Source: Advenella sp. FME57 (GTDB lineage: Bacteria > Pseudomonadota > Gammaproteobacteria > Burkholderiales > Burkholderiaceae_B). From it: a stretch of 64,000 bases of DNA. The notes under the pieces were generated by a model. It was not told where the DNA came from. It saw only the letters and a list, made by a program, of their open reading frames with translations, and did not search any database. The stretch lies in NCBI RefSeq assembly GCF_014897675.1, contig NZ_JABUXU010000005.1:124001-188000 (forward strand), in the 5' to 3' direction. The translations under genes and the position numbers were made by a program. This document shows, piece by piece, positions 28,168 to 36,876 of the stretch (its first letter is position 1; each line of letters starts with the position of its first letter).

Positions 28168-28419
28168 ATGAGAACCGTAAGCTATAGTCAAGCCAGACAG
28201 AACCTGTCGGCAACAATGATTCAGGCGGTAGAGGATAAGGCCCCTGTTCTGATCACGCGCCAGAATGGCGAGGCCTGTGTCTTGATGTCGCTTGAAGAAT
28301 ACAACTCACTGCAAGAAACCGCTTATTTGCTCCAGTCTCCCGCCAATGCCAGACGATTAATGGATTCCATCGAGAATCTGAAAAGTGGCAATGCCAAGGA
28401 AAGAGGGTTGATTGAGTGA
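28168..28419 (+). CDS. yefM: YefM antitoxin (Phd/YefM family)
   Basis: An 83-residue antitoxin beginning [20 protein letters not shown], nearly identical to E. coli YefM ([20 protein letters not shown]), with [20 protein letters not shown] and a C-terminal segment that binds the toxin ([20 protein letters not shown]). It neutralises YoeB and, with it, represses the operon. GGAG lies 7 bases before the ATG at 28168. It overlaps the toxin gene (GTGA). Confidence 0.95.
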   Translation: MRTVSYSQARQNLSATMIQAVEDKAPVLITRQNGEACVLMSLEEYNSLQETAYLLQSPANARRLMDSIENLKSGNAKERGLIE

Positions 28420-28670
28420 AGCTGACGTGGTCGGAAGAAGCGTGGGAAGACTATTTGTACTGGCAGGACGCTGATAAACGGATGGTAAAAAAAATAAATG
28501 AACTATTGAAAGATACCTGTCGCACTCCGTTTGAAGGCATCGGCAAGCCTGAGCCGCTAAGGCATCATCTTGCCGGTTATTGGTCAAGGCGTATTACATT
28601 GGAACACAGGTTGATCTATGCCGTTGCCGATGATGCTTTGTTGATTGCTGCTTGTCGCTATCACTATTGA
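28416..28670 (+). CDS. yoeB: YoeB toxin (ribosome-dependent mRNA interferase)
   Basis: An 84-residue RelE-superfamily toxin: [54 protein letters not shown] and the C-terminus IAACRYHY. The E. coli toxin is also 84 residues and ends RYHY, with the catalytic His83 and Tyr84 kept here. It cleaves mRNA at the ribosomal A site. The GTG start overlaps the antitoxin stop by 4 bases, typical of translational coupling. No disruption is visible, so the toxin should be functional. Confidence 0.95.
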   Translation: MKLTWSEEAWEDYLYWQDADKRMVKKINELLKDTCRTPFEGIGKPEPLRHHLAGYWSRRITLEHRLIYAVADDALLIAACRYHY

Positions 28671-28671
28671 T

Positions 28672-28703
28672 ATTGCTCCGCGATCAGTTCAAGCGCGGGC
28701 ATG
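28672..28703. repeat. Imperfect direct repeat, copy 2 (right of yefM-yoeB)
   Basis: ATTGCTCCGCGATCAG...AGCGCGGGCATG resembles 27961-27992 with six mismatches in 32 bases. Confidence 0.6.
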
Positions 28704-28711
28704 ATCATCGG

Positions 28712-28739
28712 ACCGGCCCTTTAGGGGGCCGGTTTTTTT
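28712..28739 (+). terminator. Rho-independent terminator after yoeB
   Basis: Eight-base stem ACCGGCCC / GGGCCGGT with a six-base loop and a run of seven T residues. Confidence 0.9.
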
Positions 28740-28837
28740 CTGGCAACGATCTAATCGTCACGCGGGGCCGCGCTATCGATCGTTGCAAGTGACAATGCGC
28801 ACAAGTAACGTTAGGTTACGTTTCGGTAAGCTACGCG

Positions 28838-28872
28838 CAACACCCGGTAAACACTGACTTTACCGGGTGTTG
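28838..28872. repeat. Perfect 14-bp inverted repeat upstream of the first vgrG
   Basis: CAACACCCGGTAAA is separated by a 7-base loop (CACTGAC) from TTTACCGGGTGTTG. No T-run follows on either strand, so it may be an operator or an RNA structure in the leader rather than a typical terminator. Confidence 0.75.
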
Positions 28873-29080
28873 GCCGAGGACGGACACGTACTGTTGCACC
28901 TGAAGCGATGACACGACACACGCCTGACATCATCCCTGCCTACACTCTGCCGGATAACTCGGAAGCCAAGCAGCAATGGCGTTCATTATTCTTATAAGCG
29001 ATTGAAACGGTCGCTATCGGGTCTCACGGTTGTGTCAAGCCTGTTACTGACAGGCCAGGGCAGCGGTGAAAAACAGGCGT

Positions 29081-31435
29081 ATGGGAAAAATAATTCAAGC
29101 CATCACGGTCAAAAGCGAAGGTCATTTTCTGTTCCGTGAGTTAAAGGGTCATGAAGCCGTATCCACACTATTTGAGTATCACGTGGATCTGGTGTCAAAA
29201 AGCCAAGCAGAGAATCTGGAGCAACTGCTGGCGACGCCGCTGACGGTAACGGTGGCGCATGCCGGACGGCAACGCTTCTTCAGCGGCCTGATCACAGAAG
29301 CCCAGTTCGTGGGGCGCGAGAGCCAGACGTCCGAATACTACATCTATCGATTCACGGTCAGGCCATGGCTGTGGTATCTGACGCAAACGTCTGATAGCCG
29401 GATTTTTCAGAACCAGAGCGCATTGGCGGTGATCAGGCAGATTTTCCAGAAATATCCGTTCGAAGTCGAGTACCGGCTTGCCGAAAGCTATCGAGATTGG
29501 GTGTATTGCGTGCAATTTGATGAAACCGATTTCAATTTCATCAACCGACTGATGCAGCACGAGGGAATCTATTACTGGTTTCGTCACGAGCAGGGCAAAC
29601 ATGTGCTGGTTGTGGGGGATGCGGATTCGGCGCATGGTGCCATCGCGAGTGATGCGCGCATTCCCTATTATGCGCCTGACCGGCACAGCCGCCCCGATAC
29701 ACAACATATTGATCGCTGGATGCCGCGAAAAGAGGTGCATCCGGCTACCTACTGCACGGTGGACTTTGATTTCAATAAGCCGCTGGCCGGGCTGGACGTC
29801 AAGCGCAAGGCTGTCGGGCTCGTGCAGCAAAAAATGGAAATCTACGATCCCATGGGCGGGTATATCGAGCCCGAAGACGGCGAGCGTTATGCACGAGTGC
29901 GGCTCGAGAGTCTGACGGCAGAAAACGAAACCGTGGGTGCGCAGGCCAATCATCCCGACCTTGCCGCCGGCCATACCTTCACTCTGAAAAACCATCCTGA
30001 TCAGTCTCAGAATACGTCGTGGCTAGTGCTGCGCACGAATTATCACCTGAAGGAAGCGCCCGGCACGTCAACGGGCGGTGCAACGTCATGGGAGCACCTG
30101 ATCCGCCTGCGTTTTACTGCCATTCCGACGCACGTTCAGTATCGTGCGCCGCGCGTGACACCAATCCCACGCGCCACCGGCCCGCATACCGCACTGGTGG
30201 TCGGGCCGGCAGGAGAAAAAATATGGACAGACAAATACGGTCGGATCAAGGTGCAATTTCACTGGGATCGACAGGGGCAGCGCAACGATGAGAGCTCGTG
30301 CTGGATTCGCGTCTCCAGCCCCTGGGCCGGTGGCGGCTTCGGGGGCGTGCAGATTCCGCGGGTCAACGACGAAGTCATTGTCAATTTTGTAGGCGGGTTT
30401 CTTGACCGGCCAATTGTCGTCGGACGGGTTTACAACGCCAGCAACATGCCGGCCATGAATCTGCCGGCAGATGCCACCCAAAGCGGGATCAAGACCCGCA
30501 GCAAGGATGGCACGCCTGAGAACGCCAACTCCATGCTTTTCGAAGATCGTCCCGGCGCCGAACAACTGTCGTTCGGCGCCGAGCGCGACATGGATACGCA
30601 TGTCAAAAACAATGAAAACCTGAGCGTGGCCGGCGCGCAGGCAGGTACGCACGGTGGCGCCACTACGATGAACGTGGGTGGAATCGACGACAATATCTTT
30701 CGCGGCCCGTCGACGGAAACAAATGCGGCCAACCACGAGCGAAATATCATCGGTATGTCAAATGACATTGTCACCGGTCCCCGCACTCACAGCGTAGGGG
30801 CGACGGCGGTAACTGTGATGGGGCGTGGTTTTGTCCAGAATGTCAATGCCGGTCTGGCGAACTTCACCTATAGCGGTGGTCGCAGCCGCAAGGTTGAAAC
30901 CGATTTTTCCCACACGGTTTCCGGCCCGGTCAGGCGCATCGTCAATGGCACGGAAAGCAGCACGATCACCTCGGGCGGCTATTTCAAGCAAGTGATGGGT
31001 GGCCCCCTATCCATGAAGGCAGGATCGGTGGATATGAAATCCACAAGCGGGCTGTCGCAGTTCAATGCCAAATCGAAACTCAATCTGGCCTCTGGTGGTC
31101 CGCAGAGCCTGAGCAATCTTGCAACGCTGAGTCATACCTCGACGCAGCATAGTGAGACGCATGATTTTTCATTCAAGCTCAAAGGCTTGAAAAACACCAC
31201 CGAAGATGTGTATCAATCCGCCGGCGTCGTTTCGGCCAGTCTGTTTGGCATCTCCTCCAGCATGGCGGCCACGTCGTTGCGCATGAGCGCCGTTGGCCTG
31301 GTGGCTACGCCGTTGCAGGGAGACATGAACGCAGCAAAGATCGAGATCTCTGGCTTCAAACTGAAAAAATACGGATCGGGCGAAGAGAACTTCGTGATGG
31401 CGGTGTTGATTTCAGGTCTGATTACCAGAAACTGA
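29081..31435 (+). CDS. vgrG: T6SS spike protein VgrG (first copy)
   Basis: About 784 residues. The N-terminal phage-gp27-like region has LLATPLTVTVAHAGRQRFFS, FTVRPWLWYLTQTSDSRIFQ and CVQFDETDFNFINRLMQHEG with YYWF. The gp5-like OB-fold follows with EKIWTDKYGRIKVQFHWDRQ, CWIRVSSPWAGGGFGGVQIP and NDEVIVNFVGGFLDRPIVVG. The C-terminal part has repetitive short strands of the needle and no recognisable extra effector domain. VgrG trimers form the membrane-piercing tip of type VI secretion. The start MGKIIQAIT at 29081 aligns with the third VgrG (MNRIVNAIT); a GTG at 29066 is an alternative. A PAAR-like gene follows after 24 bases. Confidence 0.94.
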   Translation: MGKIIQAITVKSEGHFLFRELKGHEAVSTLFEYHVDLVSKSQAENLEQLLATPLTVTVAHAGRQRFFSGLITEAQFVGRESQTSEYYIYRFTVRPWLWYLTQTSDSRIFQNQSALAVIRQIFQKYPFEVEYRLAESYRDWVYCVQFDETDFNFINRLMQHEGIYYWFRHEQGKHVLVVGDADSAHGAIASDARIPYYAPDRHSRPDTQHIDRWMPRKEVHPATYCTVDFDFNKPLAGLDVKRKAVGLVQQKMEIYDPMGGYIEPEDGERYARVRLESLTAENETVGAQANHPDLAAGHTFTLKNHPDQSQNTSWLVLRTNYHLKEAPGTSTGGATSWEHLIRLRFTAIPTHVQYRAPRVTPIPRATGPHTALVVGPAGEKIWTDKYGRIKVQFHWDRQGQRNDESSCWIRVSSPWAGGGFGGVQIPRVNDEVIVNFVGGFLDRPIVVGRVYNASNMPAMNLPADATQSGIKTRSKDGTPENANSMLFEDRPGAEQLSFGAERDMDTHVKNNENLSVAGAQAGTHGGATTMNVGGIDDNIFRGPSTETNAANHERNIIGMSNDIVTGPRTHSVGATAVTVMGRGFVQNVNAGLANFTYSGGRSRKVETDFSHTVSGPVRRIVNGTESSTITSGGYFKQVMGGPLSMKAGSVDMKSTSGLSQFNAKSKLNLASGGPQSLSNLATLSHTSTQHSETHDFSFKLKGLKNTTEDVYQSAGVVSASLFGISSSMAATSLRMSAVGLVATPLQGDMNAAKIEISGFKLKKYGSGEENFVMAVLISGLITRN

Positions 31436-31459
31436 GTACAGGAAAAGAGGAACACGCAT

Positions 31460-31852
31460 ATGCTGGCAACCACGCAACTGATGGGACTGGATCTGGGATT
31501 TCCAGACGTCTGTCTGACGCCTCCGGCGCTGCTGCCGATTCCCTATCCGGACATGGGATTTCCGATGATGGCCATACCGATTGCGGTCACCATCCTGTTC
31601 ATGGGAGGATTTGCCCACAACATGATGACCACCATCCCGCTCACACTGGGTGACTTTCCCGGCGTGGGGACGGGCATCCTGTCGCATACCGTTGTCGGCC
31701 AGTCGCGCCGCCTTTTCCTCAATTCATACACAACCTTCCTGTTTGGTACGCCGGCCAACCGCCTGTGTTCTTTCGGACTGCAGAACATGTTCAATATTAT
31801 CGGTTTCACATTGGTGCCAGGCAATTTCATTGTCAGCATCCTGGCGCCATGA
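31460..31852 (+). CDS. PAAR-like DUF4150 protein (spike cap)
   Basis: A 130-residue protein with FPDVCLTPPALLPIPYPDMG, a hydrophobic MMAIPIAVTILFMGGFAHNM, HTVVGQSRR and LCSFGLQNMFNIIGFTLVPG. The pattern FPDVC-x-T-P-x-x-x-P-x-PIPYPN and the final VTLVP-type end match the DUF4150/PAAR-like family, small proteins thought to sharpen the VgrG tip. It lies between two vgrG genes, 24 and 16 bases from its neighbours, which fits a one-to-one pairing with a VgrG. GAGGA precedes the ATG. It lacks the metal-binding His/Cys set of classical PAAR repeats as far as I can see. Confidence 0.8.
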   Translation: MLATTQLMGLDLGFPDVCLTPPALLPIPYPDMGFPMMAIPIAVTILFMGGFAHNMMTTIPLTLGDFPGVGTGILSHTVVGQSRRLFLNSYTTFLFGTPANRLCSFGLQNMFNIIGFTLVPGNFIVSILAP

Positions 31853-31868
31853 GCAGCAGGGGCGAACA

Positions 31869-34235
31869 ATGAAAAGGATCTTCCGGCTGCACGGCGATTT
31901 TCCCGACGGTCAGTTGCTGCTGCGTTCACTCAAAGGACAGGAGCAGGTATCGGGTCTGTTTGAGTTCACACTTGAAATACTCAGCGAGACCCCTGCGCTG
32001 GACATCAAAAGCCTGCTGGGTGGGGCGCTTGCAGTGGAGGTAGAACAACAATCATCTTCACGCTTTATCAACGGGATTGTGACGCGCCTTCGGCGCACAG
32101 GCAGGGATTCGTATCCGCCGAAATATTACGTTTATGAGGCCACGCTCAGCCCATGGCTATGGTATGCCACGCAGACCAGTGATTATCGAATTTTCCAGGA
32201 CAAAAGCATCAGGGATATCCTGAGCGAAGTGCTGGGTGAATATGGTTTTGCGTTGGATCTGCGGCTTGTTGAGCATTATCGCAAGTGGACGTACTGCGTG
32301 CAGTATGACGAAACCGATTTTGATTTCGTCAGCCGCCTGATGGAACACGAAGGTATCTATTACTGGTTCGAACATGACCAGGGCAGGCACACCCTTGTGC
32401 TGGCCGACGACATGGGTGCTCATCGTGCGGTGCCAGGTTTGTCACGGCTGCCATATTACAGCCGACATCATCTGGTTAACCCGCTGCAGGAGTATGTAGA
32501 AGTATGGCAGCCGCGGGTTTGTCTGACCCCCACCGCTTATGCCGCGACCGATTATGACCTGAACAAGCCGCAGGCGCGCCTGGATGTGCGTCAGTTGGCC
32601 CAGGGCAAGGCAGGCCACAGCCTGAATCTTGAGCAGTACGATCCGATGGGTAGTTATACCGAGCCGGAAGAAGGCGCTCATTATGCCCGCGTGCGCATGC
32701 AGGCCCTGGAAATGAAACGACAGACTATCGCGGCCACCAGTAACGCAAGGGCCTTGTGCGCTGGCCATACCTTTGTACTGAAAAACCATCCAGACAAGGC
32801 GCAGAACCGCGAGTACCTGATTGTCCGCAGCCATTACGAGTTCATTGAAGCGCCGTACCACAGCGCAGCCAGCACCGGTCAGGCGCCGGTGAACCAGCAT
32901 GCCACGCTGTTGACGACGATAGAAGCGATCCCGGCAAACGTCCAGTATCGCCATCCGGCGCGCACGCCCGAGCCGAGAACCAGCGGGCCACAAACGGCCC
33001 GGGTCGTCGGACCGGCAGGCGAGTCGATCTGGACTGACAAATATGGCCGTATCAAGGTTCAGTTCCACTGGGACAGATATGGGAGCAAAAACGAACGCAG
33101 TTCCTGCTGGATCCGGGTTTCCAGCCCCTGGGCCGGCGGCGGTTTCGGCGGGTTGCAGATCCCTCGCGTGAACGAAGAGGTGATTGTCGATTTTGTCGGT
33201 GGTCATCCTGACCGGCCCCTTGTGGTCGGCCGGGTCTATAACGCAGAGAACATGCCGCCGGTGACGCTACCGGAGCAGGCAACGCAAAGTGGTTTTCATA
33301 CGCGCACCAAGGACGGTAGTCCGGATGCGGCCAATACGGTCATGTTCGACGATAGTCAGGGCAGTGAAATGCTCAAAATGGTGGCCCAGAAAGATATGCA
33401 GAGCCGCGTAAAGAATAATGCCAATCATCGGGTGGGCGGCATGTCGGCTACCAATATTGCCGGTGCACATACCTGGAGTTATGGCGGACTGTTCAACAAA
33501 TTGGTGGCACAGGCAGCCACCTACCAGCATGAGAGCGGGCATCGGTTCTCGGTAGCGGCCGACGCCACAGACTCTGTGGCGCAGCGACAGAAACGCGAAT
33601 ACACCGGCGCCAACACGCTTTCCGTTGGGGGGGCCGAAACGCTGACCGTTGCGGGCGAACCGGCGCTGCATGCATTCAATCAGGGAGTGCAAAGCACATT
33701 GAACGCGCATCGGACCGATAACATTACCGGCGCGGTGGTCCGCAATTTTGACAGTGGCGAAGCTGTGACGGTGAGCGGGCTGTTCAGTAAAAGCGTGGGG
33801 GCCGGTGATGCCATTATGAAAGCGGACAGTTTCAAAGTGGATGCGGGCGGTCCATTCAAGCTCAATTGTGCTGCCACATGGGAAGCCTATGCGCAGTCCG
33901 ACATTCTGATGAAATCGGGCAGCCTGATCAGAGAGTCCACGCTGATGCAGTCGGTCAATCCGTCGACGTTGCATGAACAGAATATCAAGGTGGCGATCGG
34001 GGTCAATGGCATTAATTCGCGCGCCAGCAAGAGTGCCGATACCAGTGTTGCCGTCAAGCTGGCTGCTGGCGGCATGTACGATGCCATGCAACTGAGCACG
34101 GTATCGCTGGTGGGAGCGCAGGTAAAGCTTGTTGGCAACAGCAATTCTATCGATCTGGTTTCCATCGGTCTTATCGGCGCCAATATGTCGCTTGGCAAGA
34201 CCGACAGAAAATATGTATTCAGGATTGAGATATGA
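31869..34235 (+). CDS. vgrG: T6SS spike protein VgrG (second copy)
   Basis: A 788-residue VgrG with the same organisation as the first copy: ATLSPWLWYATQTSDYRIFQ and CVQYDETDFDFVSRLMEHEG in the gp27-like part, ESIWTDKYGRIKVQFHWDRY, CWIRVSSPWAGGGFGGLQIP and NEEVIVDFVGGHPDRPLVVG in the gp5-like part, then a needle of short repeated strands. The C-terminus VSIGLIGANMSLGKTDRKYV ends without an added domain. The ATG at 31869 is chosen by homology (MKRIFRLHGDFPDGQLLLRS) and a GGGGC site; upstream frame overlaps the PAAR-like gene and is a shadow. It is 22 bases ahead of the DUF2169 gene. Confidence 0.94.
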   Translation: MKRIFRLHGDFPDGQLLLRSLKGQEQVSGLFEFTLEILSETPALDIKSLLGGALAVEVEQQSSSRFINGIVTRLRRTGRDSYPPKYYVYEATLSPWLWYATQTSDYRIFQDKSIRDILSEVLGEYGFALDLRLVEHYRKWTYCVQYDETDFDFVSRLMEHEGIYYWFEHDQGRHTLVLADDMGAHRAVPGLSRLPYYSRHHLVNPLQEYVEVWQPRVCLTPTAYAATDYDLNKPQARLDVRQLAQGKAGHSLNLEQYDPMGSYTEPEEGAHYARVRMQALEMKRQTIAATSNARALCAGHTFVLKNHPDKAQNREYLIVRSHYEFIEAPYHSAASTGQAPVNQHATLLTTIEAIPANVQYRHPARTPEPRTSGPQTARVVGPAGESIWTDKYGRIKVQFHWDRYGSKNERSSCWIRVSSPWAGGGFGGLQIPRVNEEVIVDFVGGHPDRPLVVGRVYNAENMPPVTLPEQATQSGFHTRTKDGSPDAANTVMFDDSQGSEMLKMVAQKDMQSRVKNNANHRVGGMSATNIAGAHTWSYGGLFNKLVAQAATYQHESGHRFSVAADATDSVAQRQKREYTGANTLSVGGAETLTVAGEPALHAFNQGVQSTLNAHRTDNITGAVVRNFDSGEAVTVSGLFSKSVGAGDAIMKADSFKVDAGGPFKLNCAATWEAYAQSDILMKSGSLIRESTLMQSVNPSTLHEQNIKVAIGVNGINSRASKSADTSVAVKLAAGGMYDAMQLSTVSLVGAQVKLVGNSNSIDLVSIGLIGANMSLGKTDRKYVFRIEI

Positions 34236-34257
34236 ATATGACAAGTGGCATTGGCGC

Positions 34258-36876
34258 ATGAAAATTTCCAAGCCATTCTGCCTGAGTATCCAGATCAGGC
34301 CGTATCGCTGGCGCGGCCAGGCCCATATCGGCCTGTCTGCCGCCATTCTGGTGGATAACAGCAAGGGATATCCGGTGCTGCAAAATGAAGCGGGGCTTTG
34401 GTCGTTTGTTGCCGAGCATCTGAACGCCGAGGGCATTCTGGACCTGGGTATGCCCAAGCCACAAGCAGAGTTTCTGGTGTCGGGCAATGCCTATACTGCG
34501 CACTCGGAAGACAAAACGCAGTGCCGCGTTCAAGTGCAGGTCAATGATCGTGTCAAGCAAGTGCAGGTATACGGAGACCGTTACTTTTTGGACAATCGCA
34601 TTACTCCGGCGCAGCCTTTTGAACAACTCCACATCGGCTGGCAAAATGCCTATGGCGGGCCTGGCTTTGCGAATAACCCGATGGGCAAGGGGACTGTAGA
34701 GGAAACCATTCATGGGGTGCGTGCCAGACGGATGCCCAATGTGGAGTGGCCCGATTATCCGATTCGTGATTTCCGGGAAACCATTCACCCGGCCGGGTTG
34801 GGGGCACAGAGTATTACCTGGCCGGTTCGCTTTGGCAAAGTGGGGACGTATTCAGAACAATGGCACAAAACTGATGCGCCCGGCTTCTTTCCCGATATGG
34901 ATCCTAGCCTGTTCAATGCCGCCATGCCCGACCAGATCTTTGAAGGGCAGGCACAACTGCCGCCCAACACCGAATATCGCGTATGGAATATGCATCCAGA
35001 TAAGCTGTGCTGGCAGGGCACGGTGCCGGCGTGGCAGGCCAGATGCCTGGTGCAACTGCAGAAGGATGCCGGCACTGCGCCCGAGACCCACGATGTCGAG
35101 CTGGTGCCGACCACGCTCTGGCTGGTGCCGCATCTGGAAAGCTATATTGTGCTGTTTCACGCAACGCTGCCGGGCTGGCATGACGACGGCGAGGAAATCA
35201 AACATATCCTGGGCGCCCTTGAATGGAAGTACTCTCCTAAAACGCATGACCATTATCTTCGCTACATGCAAACGCGGCTGGATCATGATGAATCGGCGTT
35301 GCTGGCCTATGAAGACGCGCAACTGCTGCCTGAAAACCTGCAAACGGCAGGGTTCGATCTCAAGCCTGACTTAAATGGCGCCATGTGGGAAAAGCAGCAT
35401 CGCCTGCAACGTTACCTGCTGCTGCACGCGCGTTCCGATCTGGCCGGCATGGGACTGGATGCCGAACACTATTTGCCGGAATTTGTCGGCCCCCGGCCAC
35501 AGCCGGGCATGGAGCAGTTGCTGGAAAAACAAAGGCAGCGCAATCTGGCGGTCCGCGAACATCGGGCCGAACTGGTCCAGGCCAAAGCGGCGGCAAAACG
35601 CTTCAAACAATCGGGCGGCAAGGACAAGACGTTACCGGCCCTGCTCGGTGAACCGGATTTTCTTAAAACCATCGAAGATATCAATGCCAGGACCAGAGTG
35701 CCGGATCCGGGCAATAAACAGCCCAATCGCGCGCTGGATGAACTGCTGGCGCAAATTAGCCAGGCGCAAGCCAGTGAAGACAATAGCCCTATTGTCCAGC
35801 GGCAGCGCCATCGCGGCTTGCTGTTTTCCGCGCAATACCAATCTGGCACCTACGTGCTGGATCAGACCATAGCCAGAGAGCGGCGGGAAAAGGCCATCCA
35901 GGCGGCACAGACTGATCGAGACCTGAGTGGCATGGATCTGACCGGTGCCGATTTGACGGGCCTGGTCTTTGACAATTGTGATTTCAGTCAGGCGGTGCTG
36001 ATGCGCGCCGACATGACTGACGCCAAATTCATTCAGTGCAATTTAAGCGAAGCCGTGCTGTTCAGTGGCACATATAGCAAAACTCAGTTTGAGCACTGCC
36101 GGTTTCACACTGCCAATATGTCGCGTACGCGCTTTGATGCCGTTTCGTATTCCAGTTGTGATTTTCATCAGGCGATTATCGATGAGTCCACGTTCAGTCG
36201 CTGTGATTTTTCCGAAGCGACATTCAGTGAATCCGTATTTCGGAACGTGCGTTTTGAGAATACGACCCTGAATGCATTGGCGCTGGATGCAACCGTGATG
36301 CTCTCATGCTCACTGGATCATGTGGCGGCAAAGGAGGCAAGGCTGAACAAGTGTGCATTTTATGAGTGCATTTTTACCGCCAGCGCCTTTGCCGACTCCT
36401 GGCTGATCCGCTGCGCCTTTGCCTTATGTGAGCTGTCTGGCATGTCGTTTGCCGGATCCGTCATGAGCGCCTTCACCCTGATTGCAGAAAAGCCGGTGGT
36501 CGATTGCGATTTCAGCCATGCCCGGATCAGCGATGGCAGTATGCGTGGTGTTCATTTTCAGCGGCCGCGCTTTGTGCAGGCGGTTATTCGCAATACCGAT
36601 TGTTCCAAATCGGTTTTTGAACAGGCAGACTGTCGTGGCTTGGAAACCCCCGATGGCGTTTTCATGCGGACTGAGTTTCGGCACAGCGATTTTACGGCAG
36701 CCAACCTGATGACAGGCCTGTTCAGGAAATCGACGTTTGTTCGTACTAATTTTAGCAAGGTCAATTTTTTCCGGGCCGATTTTGCCCAGAGCAATATTGA
36801 CGCGGGCAGCCTGCAGCATGACAACTATACGCAGCAGATTCAGCTGGAACCCACGCAGAAAAAGGAATCAGCATGA
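34258..36876 (+). CDS. DUF2169 and pentapeptide-repeat T6SS accessory protein
   Basis: An 872-residue protein. Residues 1 to about 310 form a DUF2169 domain (GLSAAILVDNSKGYPVLQNE, VYGDRYFLDNRITPAQPFEQ, IGWQNAYGGPGFANNPMGKG), a family found almost only next to vgrG/Rhs genes and regarded as effector chaperone or adaptor. A mixed helical linker (about 310-540) contains REHRAELVQAKAAAKRFKQS. The C-terminal 320 residues are pentapeptide repeats (DLSGMDLTGADLTGLVFDNC, DFSQAVLMRADMTDAKFIQC), predicted to form a right-handed quadrilateral beta-helix. The ATG at 34258 starts MKISKPFCLSIQ; the stop overlaps the next pentapeptide gene (ATGA). Translational coupling suggests a 1:1 complex. Confidence 0.88.
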   Translation: MKISKPFCLSIQIRPYRWRGQAHIGLSAAILVDNSKGYPVLQNEAGLWSFVAEHLNAEGILDLGMPKPQAEFLVSGNAYTAHSEDKTQCRVQVQVNDRVKQVQVYGDRYFLDNRITPAQPFEQLHIGWQNAYGGPGFANNPMGKGTVEETIHGVRARRMPNVEWPDYPIRDFRETIHPAGLGAQSITWPVRFGKVGTYSEQWHKTDAPGFFPDMDPSLFNAAMPDQIFEGQAQLPPNTEYRVWNMHPDKLCWQGTVPAWQARCLVQLQKDAGTAPETHDVELVPTTLWLVPHLESYIVLFHATLPGWHDDGEEIKHILGALEWKYSPKTHDHYLRYMQTRLDHDESALLAYEDAQLLPENLQTAGFDLKPDLNGAMWEKQHRLQRYLLLHARSDLAGMGLDAEHYLPEFVGPRPQPGMEQLLEKQRQRNLAVREHRAELVQAKAAAKRFKQSGGKDKTLPALLGEPDFLKTIEDINARTRVPDPGNKQPNRALDELLAQISQAQASEDNSPIVQRQRHRGLLFSAQYQSGTYVLDQTIARERREKAIQAAQTDRDLSGMDLTGADLTGLVFDNCDFSQAVLMRADMTDAKFIQCNLSEAVLFSGTYSKTQFEHCRFHTANMSRTRFDAVSYSSCDFHQAIIDESTFSRCDFSEATFSESVFRNVRFENTTLNALALDATVMLSCSLDHVAAKEARLNKCAFYECIFTASAFADSWLIRCAFALCELSGMSFAGSVMSAFTLIAEKPVVDCDFSHARISDGSMRGVHFQRPRFVQAVIRNTDCSKSVFEQADCRGLETPDGVFMRTEFRHSDFTAANLMTGLFRKSTFVRTNFSKVNFFRADFAQSNIDAGSLQHDNYTQQIQLEPTQKKESA

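Larger units (their letters stand above)
28671..29065. other. Intergenic region between yoeB and the T6SS effector island
   Basis: It holds the second copy of the flanking direct repeat, a terminator at 28712-28739 and a perfect 14-bp inverted repeat at 28838-28872, listed separately. The remaining sequence has no recognisable gene. It is the likely promoter region for the vgrG genes. Confidence 0.6.

Noticed and set aside
33267-34487. 406-codon minus-strand frame across vgrG and the DUF2169 gene
   Set aside because: It crosses two well-supported genes on the other strand and has no domain similarity.
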